A DNA stretch of 23,091 bases, from NCBI RefSeq assembly GCF_965137335.1, contig NZ_CBCRZD010000034.1. The stretch is one strand, 5' to 3'. Each line of letters begins with the position of its first letter. The first letter of the stretch is position 1. Made by a program: the position numbers and the translations under genes. This document shows, in pieces, positions 14,598 through 23,091 of this stretch. A model generated the notes under the pieces. The model saw nothing but the letters and a program-made list of their open reading frames with translations. It did not search any database and was not told where the DNA came from. This DNA is from Empedobacter stercoris. GTDB lineage: Bacteria; Bacteroidota; Bacteroidia; Flavobacteriales; Weeksellaceae.

Positions 14598-16868
14598 ATG
14601 TCTAAAAGTACACGTGCTTTGAAAAATCTTCTAAAAAAACGTATTCTACTCTTCTTTTTTATTGTAAGTGGAATAATAAATGCACAAGAGGTATTGACAA
14701 ATTATGAAAATCAATATAATAACACAAAGCTAAACTCATCTGAACGTTACGAAATTGCAGGAAAATATGCGCAAGCGTTATTCTTTAATCATCAGAAAGA
14801 AAAAGCATTTGCTATTCTCAAAGAAAATATACTTGCTTCAGAAAAGCTAAAAGATGGTAAACATGCCGCTTATTTGTATTGTATTTCTGCAATGAATAAT
14901 CGAATTGAAAATAATAGTACGACTTCTAAACATGATTTACAAAAAGCAATTTACTATAGTGGACGCACTAATGACTATTCAACAAAAGGTTATGTAAAAT
15001 ATTGTGAAGCTTGGCTAAATTTACGAAATAATGAAGATGCGAAAGCGGTTAAGAATTTTATTGAGGCATTAAAATTCTTTGATAAATCGCCAGAAACACC
15101 AGTTGTATTAACAAGAATGACATCGGTTTATAATCAATTGACGGGTATTTATTCACGTTGGGATGATTATGAATTACAAGAAAAATACAGCAAACTTGCT
15201 TTAGAAGTAGCGAAAAAACAAGATAATCCAAATCTCATTTTTGCTGCATACATGTCTATTGGTTATATGTACGAGCATAAGTTTATGCAAAATAACAAAA
15301 ATATCTATACCCGAGATTTAGCAGAAAAATATTACAGCAAAGCGATTGATACCTATTACAAGAATAAAAAAGAGATGATAACGCCTACAGATTTATCTTT
15401 TGTAGCAATCAATTTAGCGAATCTTTACCTTAATTTTTATCCAAAAACCTATCAAAATAAAGTTGTAACCTATGCAGAATTAGCAAAAGAAATAGGAATT
15501 GAAACAGATCAAGCAAATCATGTTGCTGCTGCAAACGGAATTTTAGCTGATTTAGCTTTACAAAAAAATGACATTCAAACTGCTAAAAACTATCTATTGC
15601 AGTCTGTCATAAAAGTCAATGAGAATGCTATTCCCGACAAAAATATCTTACAATCGTTGTACCTAAGCTTATCCGAAATCGAAGTTAAAGAAGGAAATTT
15701 TAAAGAAGCACTGCGGTTCCATAAGCTGTACACATCGATGTACAAAGAAATCTATGACAACGAGCAAGCGCAAATCAGTAAACGTTTAGAAGCTCAATTT
15801 GATAAAGAGCGTCAGCAACAACAAATGATTCGCATGCAATTGGAAACAGAGAAAAAAGAGCAACAAATTCAATTGATGCATTCGTTAGGTATTCAGCAAA
15901 GACAAGAATTAGAAAACACCAAGCTAAGCGAGAATTTCCAACGAAAACAATTAAAATTATCACGTTTAGAAGCGGACAAAAGGTCACAAGAATTAACCAT
16001 TTCTCAACAAAATCTAAAACTATCTAACTTAGAGAATAAAAATCGTAAAGACGAATTGGTGAATTATATCGCAGAACTTAATTTCAAAAATAAATTAAAT
16101 AACTATTACATCTTTTCGATTGTTGTTTTTATCGTCCTACTTGCTTTATTACTTTATGCACTAAAACAGCGAAATAAGCATTTAAAACAACGAGAAGAAT
16201 TACATAATTTGGAGATTGAACAAGAACGACAAAATACTAAGATTTCGACTTTAACAGCACTTCTCGATGGTCAAGAACAAGAACGTACTCGTCTTGCTCG
16301 TGATTTACATGACGGTTTGGGTGGTTTACTTTCGGGAACTAAAATTCAGTTAACTCATTTGAATGAAAAAATTGACGAAAACTCAAAAATAGACATGGAA
16401 AAATCTATTCATCAATTGGATGGAGCTGTCGATGAATTGCGCCGCGTTGCACATAATTTAATGCCCGATTTGTTACTGAAATATGGATTGGAAGAAGCTT
16501 TAAAAGAATATGCCATTCGTATGGCAAACGAACAATTGGATATTGATGTTCAATTTTTGAGATTTACCAATTCATTAAACAAAGAAAATCAATTATTGGT
16601 GTACCGAATTATTCAAGAGTTGGTGAACAATGCCATAAAACACGCTAAAGCCGAACAAATAATTATACAATTTGTCGAAGATGATACCAATTATACTGTA
16701 ACGGTTGAAGATGATGGAAAAGGCTTTGATGTAAACAATACTAAACTCACACAATCAGCAGGTTTGCATAACATTCAATCCCGTGTTCAGTTTTTAAAAG
16801 GACATTTAAATATACACTCAGAAATCGATTTAGGAACCACTATAGAGTTCCAATTTCCTAAACAATAA
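14598..16868 (+). CDS. TPR-containing sensor histidine kinase (HisKA_3 / NarL-type partner)
   Basis: A 756-aa inner-membrane kinase. A signal-like hydrophobic N-terminus (about 15-29, ending NAQ) leads to a long helical periplasmic region of TPR-like repeats (about 40-390). Next come a Gln- and Glu-rich coiled coil (about 395-495), one membrane segment (about 503-524) and a cytoplasmic kinase core. The HisKA_3 box EQERTRLARDLHDGLGG has the phosphorylated His571; the N box is ELVNNAIKH from Glu674, and the G box is DDGKGFD from 705. TPR sensors of this layout are common in Bacteroidota. The signal is unknown. The response regulator begins 3 nt after the stop, so the two form one transcript and almost surely one phosphorelay. 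Confidence 0.9.
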   Translation: MSKSTRALKNLLKKRILLFFFIVSGIINAQEVLTNYENQYNNTKLNSSERYEIAGKYAQALFFNHQKEKAFAILKENILASEKLKDGKHAAYLYCISAMNNRIENNSTTSKHDLQKAIYYSGRTNDYSTKGYVKYCEAWLNLRNNEDAKAVKNFIEALKFFDKSPETPVVLTRMTSVYNQLTGIYSRWDDYELQEKYSKLALEVAKKQDNPNLIFAAYMSIGYMYEHKFMQNNKNIYTRDLAEKYYSKAIDTYYKNKKEMITPTDLSFVAINLANLYLNFYPKTYQNKVVTYAELAKEIGIETDQANHVAAANGILADLALQKNDIQTAKNYLLQSVIKVNENAIPDKNILQSLYLSLSEIEVKEGNFKEALRFHKLYTSMYKEIYDNEQAQISKRLEAQFDKERQQQQMIRMQLETEKKEQQIQLMHSLGIQQRQELENTKLSENFQRKQLKLSRLEADKRSQELTISQQNLKLSNLENKNRKDELVNYIAELNFKNKLNNYYIFSIVVFIVLLALLLYALKQRNKHLKQREELHNLEIEQERQNTKISTLTALLDGQEQERTRLARDLHDGLGGLLSGTKIQLTHLNEKIDENSKIDMEKSIHQLDGAVDELRRVAHNLMPDLLLKYGLEEALKEYAIRMANEQLDIDVQFLRFTNSLNKENQLLVYRIIQELVNNAIKHAKAEQIIIQFVEDDTNYTVTVEDDGKGFDVNNTKLTQSAGLHNIQSRVQFLKGHLNIHSEIDLGTTIEFQFPKQ

Positions 16869-16871
16869 TTT

Positions 16872-17504
16872 ATGATTAATATAGCAATTACAGACGATCA
16901 CCCTTTATTATCAGAAGGATTACGAAATATTTTAAGTCATCAATCTAATTTACAAGTTGTGGATTGTTACACTTCTGCTCAACAATTACAAGAAGCGTTA
17001 AAATCAACTGAAATTGATATTCTTTTATTAGACATCAATCTTTCGGATACCAATAGTATTGAATTGATAAAACCTATAAAGAAAAAATACCCCGCAATGC
17101 ACATCATCATGTTAAGTGTACATAACGAATATGCGGTGATAAATAGTTGTTTGGAAGAAGGTGCTTCGGGATATATTCAGAAAAATGCTTCTGTTGATGA
17201 AATTTTAGAAGGAATCAACTCTATTTTTGATGGAAAGAAATTTCTTTGTTCACAAACAAAAAATGTATTGAGTAAAAAGGAAAAAGATGGGTTGAATACC
17301 ATTCCAAAACTTACACGACGCGAAAAAGAAATTATGATTGAAGCAGCGCAAGGATTAACGACTCAACAAATTGCAGAAAAATTATTTATCAGTACGCATA
17401 CAGTTGATAGTCATAGAAAAAACTTGATCGAAAAGTTCAAGACTTCTAACCTAAGTTCGGCAATTACCACTGCAATAGAATATGGATTGATTTCAAAACC
17501 TTAA
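16872..17504 (+). CDS. NarL/FixJ-family response regulator
   Basis: A 210-aa cytoplasmic DNA-binding regulator. The receiver domain (about 2-120) has the acidic pair Asp8/Asp9, phospho-acceptor Asp54 in LLLDINL, the Ser82 switch residue and Lys104. The C-terminal LuxR-type helix-turn-helix (about 147-205) has TRREKEIM and QIAEKLFISTHTVDSHRKNL. It is the natural partner of the kinase 3 nt upstream. Target genes cannot be read from the window. Confidence 0.92.
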   Translation: MINIAITDDHPLLSEGLRNILSHQSNLQVVDCYTSAQQLQEALKSTEIDILLLDINLSDTNSIELIKPIKKKYPAMHIIMLSVHNEYAVINSCLEEGASGYIQKNASVDEILEGINSIFDGKKFLCSQTKNVLSKKEKDGLNTIPKLTRREKEIMIEAAQGLTTQQIAEKLFISTHTVDSHRKNLIEKFKTSNLSSAITTAIEYGLISKP

Positions 17505-17638
17505 AAAATAACTATAAATAGGGATATTATAGGGTGCCAAAATTTCTCAACTTTGTCGTTATAAAACAGAAATTTCATCACCATTTACATTCACAATAAG
17601 ATTACTAACTGATTCTTATTAACTAAAACTACAATTTA

Positions 17639-17675
17639 AAAAAATCGCTTCATTTCTTTAATCAAGCGATTTTTT
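17639..17675 (+). terminator. intrinsic terminator after the two-component operon
   Basis: A perfect 12-bp stem (17639-17650 and 17664-17675; core ATCGCTT/AAGCGAT) with a 13-nt loop, ending in a T run. It lies 134 nt after the regulator's stop, so the transcript has a long 3' untranslated region or a separate small RNA ends here. Confidence 0.75.
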
Positions 17676-17738
17676 ATTCAATATAGCTAAAAGCAGTGAT
17701 GAATTAAATGGTTTTTATGCAGTATTTTTAAATAAAAA

Positions 17739-18269
17739 ATGAAATGGCATTATATCATTATTTTATTCGCCTTTGTCGGTTGCTCTGCTCAAACCAAATT
17801 AAAGGTTGAAACCATCTTAGCTACACCAAAAATAGTGACTGCACAAGATCCTGAAACAGGTAGAAAGTATCAAAAAACGAATTTTGTAACGATTACACAA
17901 CGTTTGGAACCTGCGATTGTGATGCACGAAAAGAATGAAAAAAAAATAAGGTTTTCACTGCAAGGAAATATTAATTCTGGTGGACATTCTATACATAAAG
18001 TAAGAAAAATTCGTTTCGAAAAAGAGAAGTCACTTGAACATAGTATCCTATTAAAATATTATGTAGAAATCGTTTATGTCGCAGGAAAAGAAGGGGCTAA
18101 TGTAAGAGGCTACAACTATTCGAAAGAAGAAACCTATAGTATTCCAAAAGGAATTAAGGAAATCAAAATCGAGTTGTATGAAGATCGAGTAAAAAAAAGA
18201 ACAAGTTCGAAAAACCCTAAATTAAAGCTTGTTGCTCAGCAAATTGTTGAGTTTTCTACAAATATTTAG
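17739..18269 (+). CDS. small lipoprotein of unknown function
   Basis: A 176-aa protein: lipoprotein signal with lipobox FVGC and Cys15. The mature part is Lys-rich and beta-strand-like, with no motif I recognise; the segment VTAQDPETGRKYQKTNFV may be a loop. It is a single-gene unit, with a terminator before it (17639-17675) and a shared terminator after it (18304-18337). The upstream TATTTTTA (17723-17730) is close to the -7 consensus. The ATG at 17739 fits the signal peptide well. It is real by structure, but no function is offered. Confidence 0.75.
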   Translation: MKWHYIIILFAFVGCSAQTKLKVETILATPKIVTAQDPETGRKYQKTNFVTITQRLEPAIVMHEKNEKKIRFSLQGNINSGGHSIHKVRKIRFEKEKSLEHSILLKYYVEIVYVAGKEGANVRGYNYSKEETYSIPKGIKEIKIELYEDRVKKRTSSKNPKLKLVAQQIVEFSTNI

Positions 18270-18303
18270 ATTCAGTTAATAGGTTTATATCATTGATTTA
18301 AAA

Positions 18304-18337
18304 AAAAACCAGATTAATTTAAATTAATCTGGTTTTT
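18304..18337. terminator. bidirectional terminator between convergent genes
   Basis: A 34-bp perfect palindrome with 17-base arms (AAAAACCAGATTAATTT and its complement) lies between the small lipoprotein (+) and the large surface protein (-). Symmetric A and T runs suit termination in both directions. Confidence 0.8.
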
Positions 18338-18387
18338 AAGTATAGCTATCTATTTTTATGAAAAAAATATAGCCTTATAATTTAATT

Positions 18388-21300
18388 CTAATTTGAAGCA
18401 GAAAAATCTTTAATATTAATTAAATCTTTCGTATCTAAATTAATTACTGGATTTACCTTACTATCAAGACAATTTTTTAGTTCAACTCTTATATATTGTG
18501 GAGCACCATAATCTTGTCCATTTTGTACAGCTTGTACTTTAAGTAATAAAATTTGATTAGGATTATTAATTTCATATAATTTTTTGATTTCATAATAAGC
18601 AGTATTTGCGTCTTCATGAACTCGAGTTGCTACATTGTCTTTTAGTTGATTTGATTCTCCTTCTAATTCTCTATAACTTTTTACAATTTTAGAAACTAAT
18701 TCTCCGTTTTCATCATAATCAAAAACTTCTTCTTCGACAATTTCTCCTAATACAAAATTTAGTTTAAAATCAGTACACACTGAAGGTTTTTTGATCTTTA
18801 TCAAATCTGCTGCACAAATCTCTAATGTTTTATTGACATCTATTGTGTTTCCAAAGACAGATTGAGGAACAATCGAAATATCATGTAAATAAGTATAGTT
18901 ACCTAAGTTTGCTTGAACAAGACTAAAATAAGTAATCTCTACTCTATTAAAAGGTTGATCGATTCCTGTAATTCTAAAACGCGGAATTGGATTTTTAAAT
19001 AAAAACAAATTAAGGTTAATTACTTTAAATTGGTTACTTGCAACAACAGGTCCTACAGGCATATCATCCATGTAACGTTGAACTTTAAAGTTAGCTCCTA
19101 AATCAAGCGATAATACATTTACTCCTTCACTCGTCATGATTAACTCTAATTCATCACCTGGACGTGCAGTATTTCTTAAGTTAACCATCAATTTTTGTCG
19201 GTTAAGAGCAGCAACTGTTTTATTAAAAATAGCATAAGTAAAAGGATCTTCGTCTACTGCTAAATATGGATAAACAACTGATGCTAATGATGTTGCAACA
19301 CCTAAGCCAGCATCTTGTACTCCCCAAGACACGTCATCTACGTAATTGTTTAATTTAATTCCTGTTGTTTCATTTTGAGGAGTTAAAACGACAATCTCTT
19401 CTGGAGAATTTGGTACAATATATTTCAATTGATTTGGTTGAGTGTTAGATGCAGGTAACTTTGCACCTTTCGCATAAATAGCTTCTTCAGAAACTGTTTC
19501 GTTTTCTGCTAAAACTCTATCTTTTTCGTAATACGCTCCATATAATACAGCATTATTTGCGACAGCTAATAAACTTCCCACAATAACACGAACTCCTTTG
19601 TAAGGGACTGCTTTACCACGTGCATTTGTTGGTACAAAGGTATATTCAAATACATTATCACCTACTAACAAATCAAGTAAAGCACCTTCACCAACAGATT
19701 TAATAGGTCCAATTGAATTTCCATTTTCATCTAAACCAACTACTGTTATACCTCCACCAAGTTGTAATCCACTATACTCTTGTCCTAATTTAACCTTTAA
19801 AGGTGTACCTGCTGGAACAACATGATCAAAATGAATATTTTGCCAAGTCGTACCTAAACCAAGTAAAGCAACTATAGATGAAATCGTAGAATAGGTTGAC
19901 ATATCATTATCATAGGCCAATTCTTCATTTGTAACCACTCCTGCTAAAGTTGTACCCCAATCAGGTCCCGAAGGAACTGCAGTTGCAACCACACGGTCTG
20001 TAACCACACGACATTTTGCAAGATCATATACATTTAAAGTAATTGTAGCATAAGTAACACAACCTTTCACAGTTCCATTTGCTCCTGTAGAAGTTGCTAC
20101 AACAGTAAAAACATAGGTTCCTTCTTTTGTAAAATCGAATCGATTATTTTCAATTTTAACACCATTCATATCAAAAACCTCAATTGTACTAGGAAACGAA
20201 GTTGTAATTGATGGTATTAGAAAATGATTATTAGTACTCTCTGGTGAATTTACTGCAAACAATGAACGTGAAAATTGTGTTCCGCCTGCTATTGTAACTT
20301 CATTTTTTTGTACATTAATTTTAACTACATTAGAATATGCAAAATTATTAGGTCGTGTTCCTGTTGGTCTTTCATGCGCTTTACGTCTTAACCAAAATGA
20401 TTTTTGAACACCTTTTAAAGTCATTGATTTTGAACCAGAATCAGTTTCTGTGTTAGCATTTCCCTTATCTTCATACGGATACCAAGTTAACCCTTCATCA
20501 TAACTAGACTCCCACGAATATTTTAAGGCATAATGAGCAGGTCCTAATGCTACAAGAGTACCTTTACCATCTTGATTATTATAAATTTTTAATTCCTTAT
20601 CATTATCATCAAAACATACGTCCATTGATTCTAATACTGAGCCTTCTGACAAAGATATTTTACCTGGATCTGGTAATTCGATTTTAGTTTTAGAAAAACT
20701 CATATAACCTCTTTCACCTTCACAACCTGATGCAGATACTTTACTATACGAGTAATTTAAAATACCTGTAAAATTCATATCAATTGGGCTATTTGCAGCA
20801 ACCTCGCTACCAGAATGGTCATAAAATTTGTAATTTACAATTGCATCAGTTAAACCAGATGCTTGGTATACTGTATATGATCCTGCTGGATTTAGTACTT
20901 TTGTGAAATTTTTTTGTTTATCAGGTATCCTAGAAATTTTATTAGAAACGTTTAAACGAAAATCGGGATTAACCATTTGCCCAGAAGCAGTAGAATTCCC
21001 ATATCTCATTTCTAATTTACCTGAAATTTCAGCATCAGTAGACCAATCAAAGGACAACTCGAAAACGACCTCTTCATCTATAGCAAAAGTCTTAGGACCA
21101 ACATATCCTAATTCTCCAGTAAAACGCATATCACCAGAAATAACACGTAATGTATTTACATTTATATTTCCTCCTACAAATCTAATTTTTTTGTTATTAA
21201 CACCAGATGTACTGGATTCTCCTGATATTTTAATTGCTCTACCTGAAATATTTTTTAATGTGTATCTTACAACTCTACTTTGTGCATTACCTGAATAACA

Positions 21301-21945
21301 AATAGTTGAAATTTCACTCGAAAGAGAGAATATTTCATTTTTATCAATAGAAACAGATTGATTATCAAACGTAATATTTGCCGTACTACAAGTAGAAGAA
21401 TTGAAGATACATAAATTATACTTCAACGGCTCTTTAGGTAAAGAAGTACCTGAAGCAATCTTAATTTCACCTGTTGTTGCATCTAATTTAATTCCTAATG
21501 GCCAAACTCCTAATGGTGAAATTGTCGCATTTTGATAAGCACCTGAAAGTATTAACCCCTCTGTTTTACCATCAAAAGTATCATTTGATGTAATATGAAA
21601 GGTTGAATATTGAAAAGTAAAATGATCGTCATTTGCTTTAACAACTCCTTCAATTGAAGTATTTAGCAGCGCAGAATCATCTTGATTTACATTTAACTTC
21701 CATTTCCACCAACTATCCGAATCATCTATTTTTTTTGTTGGTGATACAACTACATTATTTAAAGCATTTAATCTATTATTTGTGTTAAAATATTTGTAAT
21801 CAATCGAAACTTTTGATACAAACATTGCAGGCAATTTTAAAGAAGATGAACTAAAATCTTCATTAAAGGCAGCTTTTACTGAAACCATTTGGAACATACC
21901 AAAAAGTAACAGAAGTGTATATTTTAATTTATGTATGATTTTCAT
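18388..21945 (-). CDS. large secreted cell-surface protein with duplicated C-terminal modules
   Basis: An 1185-aa exported protein: signal peptide ending VSVKA before AFNEDF. The N-terminal 370 residues are beta-rich and Ser/Thr-rich. Residues about 370-640 contain Ig- or SprB-like segments with paired cysteines (SASGCEGER; SYDEGLTWYPYEDKG; SFWLRRKAHE). Residues about 645-809 and 868-1028 are two related modules sharing an ordered pattern: WG..AG, a core Asp-rich A.D.D..TY, a P.G..L strand, G at a turn, and a closing strand before N..Y. This looks like lectin- or adhesin-type architecture seen in flavobacterial surface proteins, but the function is inference. The C-terminus (residues 1029-1185) has no type IX secretion signal I can recognise. 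It lies 54 nt downstream of the VGIGT protein gene, probably the same operon. Confidence 0.8.
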   Translation of the reverse strand: MKIIHKLKYTLLLLFGMFQMVSVKAAFNEDFSSSSLKLPAMFVSKVSIDYKYFNTNNRLNALNNVVVSPTKKIDDSDSWWKWKLNVNQDDSALLNTSIEGVVKANDDHFTFQYSTFHITSNDTFDGKTEGLILSGAYQNATISPLGVWPLGIKLDATTGEIKIASGTSLPKEPLKYNLCIFNSSTCSTANITFDNQSVSIDKNEIFSLSSEISTICYSGNAQSRVVRYTLKNISGRAIKISGESSTSGVNNKKIRFVGGNINVNTLRVISGDMRFTGELGYVGPKTFAIDEEVVFELSFDWSTDAEISGKLEMRYGNSTASGQMVNPDFRLNVSNKISRIPDKQKNFTKVLNPAGSYTVYQASGLTDAIVNYKFYDHSGSEVAANSPIDMNFTGILNYSYSKVSASGCEGERGYMSFSKTKIELPDPGKISLSEGSVLESMDVCFDDNDKELKIYNNQDGKGTLVALGPAHYALKYSWESSYDEGLTWYPYEDKGNANTETDSGSKSMTLKGVQKSFWLRRKAHERPTGTRPNNFAYSNVVKINVQKNEVTIAGGTQFSRSLFAVNSPESTNNHFLIPSITTSFPSTIEVFDMNGVKIENNRFDFTKEGTYVFTVVATSTGANGTVKGCVTYATITLNVYDLAKCRVVTDRVVATAVPSGPDWGTTLAGVVTNEELAYDNDMSTYSTISSIVALLGLGTTWQNIHFDHVVPAGTPLKVKLGQEYSGLQLGGGITVVGLDENGNSIGPIKSVGEGALLDLLVGDNVFEYTFVPTNARGKAVPYKGVRVIVGSLLAVANNAVLYGAYYEKDRVLAENETVSEEAIYAKGAKLPASNTQPNQLKYIVPNSPEEIVVLTPQNETTGIKLNNYVDDVSWGVQDAGLGVATSLASVVYPYLAVDEDPFTYAIFNKTVAALNRQKLMVNLRNTARPGDELELIMTSEGVNVLSLDLGANFKVQRYMDDMPVGPVVASNQFKVINLNLFLFKNPIPRFRITGIDQPFNRVEITYFSLVQANLGNYTYLHDISIVPQSVFGNTIDVNKTLEICAADLIKIKKPSVCTDFKLNFVLGEIVEEEVFDYDENGELVSKIVKSYRELEGESNQLKDNVATRVHEDANTAYYEIKKLYEINNPNQILLLKVQAVQNGQDYGAPQYIRVELKNCLDSKVNPVINLDTKDLINIKDFSASN

Positions 21946-21999
21946 TTTGTATTATTTAGCATTAAACAATTCTTTCTAATGATATTTGAATTCAAAAGA

Positions 22000-22707
22000 T
22001 TATTTAACTTTTAATACAACATTCATAAAGGAACCATTTCTAATAATCGCTTCAGGTAATATTTTATATTTTAATATACCTTCAGGAGAAATCTCTACAG
22101 TAGAAGGATTTGTTCCATCACCTAAATTAAAAACTGTTTTATCAGCAAATGTAATAAAATAGTCATATTCATTTGCTTCTAAAATAAACCCATTCAAATT
22201 CGATTGAGAATTACTTACTGAAATTGGCGTCCCAAATTGATCTTTGAATAACTTATATAGATCCACCTCATATACCTTTTCTGTATCATTGAATTTATAT
22301 CCTGAATTTGGAGTGGTTAAACGTTCATCAGAAATAAGTGTTGGTAGTAAAACTGATGGCATATAAAAGAAGCCTGGATTAGCATTTCCAGAAGATAGTT
22401 TTACCCAAACAGTACCATCAAAGTAATAAAAGCCTTCAGCATTAATATTTTTAGCTATATTTTCTTGTGTTCCTGTAGAAATATTATTTACAAAAATCAT
22501 AGTAGATTTTTCTATATTTCTCATAGATTGCGCTCTTTCTCTATCTACACGTGGTATTAAAATACCTTCCACTGTTTCCAGATTCCCAATAGGATTAACA
22601 GCTGTAACATCTAATGTTGTTTTAGGATCACTTGTTCCAATTCCAACCTGAGCCATAGCATAAGCCGTTGGTAGAGCAAATGCTATTGCAAGTAAAACTT
22701 TTTTCAT
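22000..22707 (-). CDS. VGIGT-type secreted protein
   Basis: A 235-aa exported protein: signal peptide ending AMAQ, then VGIGTSDPKTTLDV, the opening typical of a large group of Bacteroidota secreted proteins. It is followed by GILIPRVDRERAQSM, a stretch around MIFVNN, and FYYFDGTVWVKL, all usual in that group, which resembles tail-fibre-like or surface assembly proteins. The C-terminal half is beta-rich and unrecognised. It is the first gene of a leftward pair with the 1185-aa protein, so the two may act together at the cell surface. Group is clear; role is unknown. Confidence 0.8.
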   Translation of the reverse strand: MKKVLLAIAFALPTAYAMAQVGIGTSDPKTTLDVTAVNPIGNLETVEGILIPRVDRERAQSMRNIEKSTMIFVNNISTGTQENIAKNINAEGFYYFDGTVWVKLSSGNANPGFFYMPSVLLPTLISDERLTTPNSGYKFNDTEKVYEVDLYKLFKDQFGTPISVSNSQSNLNGFILEANEYDYFITFADKTVFNLGDGTNPSTVEISPEGILKYKILPEAIIRNGSFMNVVLKVK

Positions 22708-22732
22708 AAATTTATTATTAATTAAATCAGTA

Positions 22733-22740
22733 CAAAGCTA
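22733..22740 (-). promoter_or_regulatory. probable -7 element for the leftward surface-protein operon
   Basis: TAGCTTTG on the - strand matches TAnnTTTG and lies 25 nt before the ATG at 22707. No clear -33 element is visible. Confidence 0.5.
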
Positions 22741-23091
22741 TAAAATAGAATAACACTAATTTGTAACACGAATTACATAGCAATACTTTTCAATATTTTA
22801 TCCATTTAATAAATGGATAAAAAACTNATATATCCTTAATTAATAAAATTCAAAATATTAATATGACTTATATCATGTCTTAATAATTTTAACTTACAAA
22901 TAAAAATATATAAATAATTTCATTAATTTTTAATCATTAAATATAAAGCTTATTCAAATTTCTTGAAAAAACAGCTTTACTTTTTATGGTTATTAAAACC
23001 TAACGATTAGCTAAACCATTGTGTATCTATAACTATTCTGAAAAATTATTAGTTAAAAAATAAAATAATAGTCTTTTTTATTTTTATTCAA
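22741..23091. other. gene-free AT-rich intergenic region
   Basis: About 350 bases with no coding region I can support on either strand. Contents are the inverted repeat at 22796-22822, a weak hairpin (TAAAGCT at 22944-22950 with AGCTTTA at 22973-22979, TTCAA/TTGAA nested inside) and an ambiguous base N at 22827. Confidence 0.6.
22796..22822. repeat. 12-13-bp perfect AT-rich inverted repeat
   Basis: TTTTATCCATTT at 22796-22807 and its complement at 22811-22822. No T run follows on either strand, so an operator or cruciform is more likely than a terminator. It lies about 56 bp upstream of the -7 element of the surface-protein operon. Confidence 0.4.

Noticed and set aside
20903..21298. Open frame of 131 codons on the + strand
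   Set aside because: It lies antisense within the 1185-aa surface protein gene, whose frame is clearly coding; it has no features of its own.

Overview
The window looks like chromosomal DNA of a flavobacterium (phylum Bacteroidota), probably near Weeksellaceae such as Empedobacter or Chryseobacterium. This is inferred from the AT-rich sequence, TAnnTTTG-type promoter elements without clear Shine-Dalgarno sites, a carboxypeptidase-regulatory-domain TonB receptor, a beta-propeller phytase, VGIGT-type secreted proteins and the overall gene style. No rRNA, tRNA or CRISPR array was found.

Layout: (1) A leftward SulP anion transporter (107-1636), bounded by a hairpin terminator, is divergent from (2) a rightward two-gene operon of a TonB-dependent receptor (1852-4650) and a beta-propeller phytase lipoprotein (4657-5706). 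A perfect 15-bp inverted repeat lies just upstream of this operon, which ends in a strong terminator. (3) From 5754 to about 8450 there is no intact gene. This stretch holds two possible gene remnants, the 3' end of an IS982-family transposase cut off by repeat DNA, and a head-to-tail array of four related units of about 400-500 bp. Three of the units carry a 105-nt imperfect foldback whose paired positions change together between copies. This is the most unusual part of the window. (4) An OmpA-family lipoprotein (8578-9570) is followed by a secreted ChaN/EreA-like protein (9600-10802). (5) A tightly packed four-gene operon (11060-13776) encodes an FAA hydrolase, a flavin-reductase-like protein, an atypical SDR and a small YqaE/Pmp3-type membrane protein, and ends in a 40-bp perfect palindrome. 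(6) An unknown secreted protein with a single EF-hand-like loop (13896-14489) precedes a TPR-containing sensor histidine kinase and its LuxR-type response regulator (14598-17504). (7) A small lipoprotein (17739-18269) converges, across a shared bidirectional terminator, on a leftward pair: a 235-aa VGIGT-type secreted protein (22000-22707) and a 1185-aa cell-surface protein with two related C-terminal modules (18388-21945). The last 350 bases are very AT-rich and carry no gene I can support.

Working together: the receptor and phytase probably release and import phosphorus or inositol phosphates from phytate. The FAH operon looks like part of aromatic (homogentisate-type) catabolism, although no dioxygenase is in the window. 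The kinase and regulator form a self-contained phosphorelay of unknown signal. The two leftward secreted proteins are probably made together and placed on the surface.
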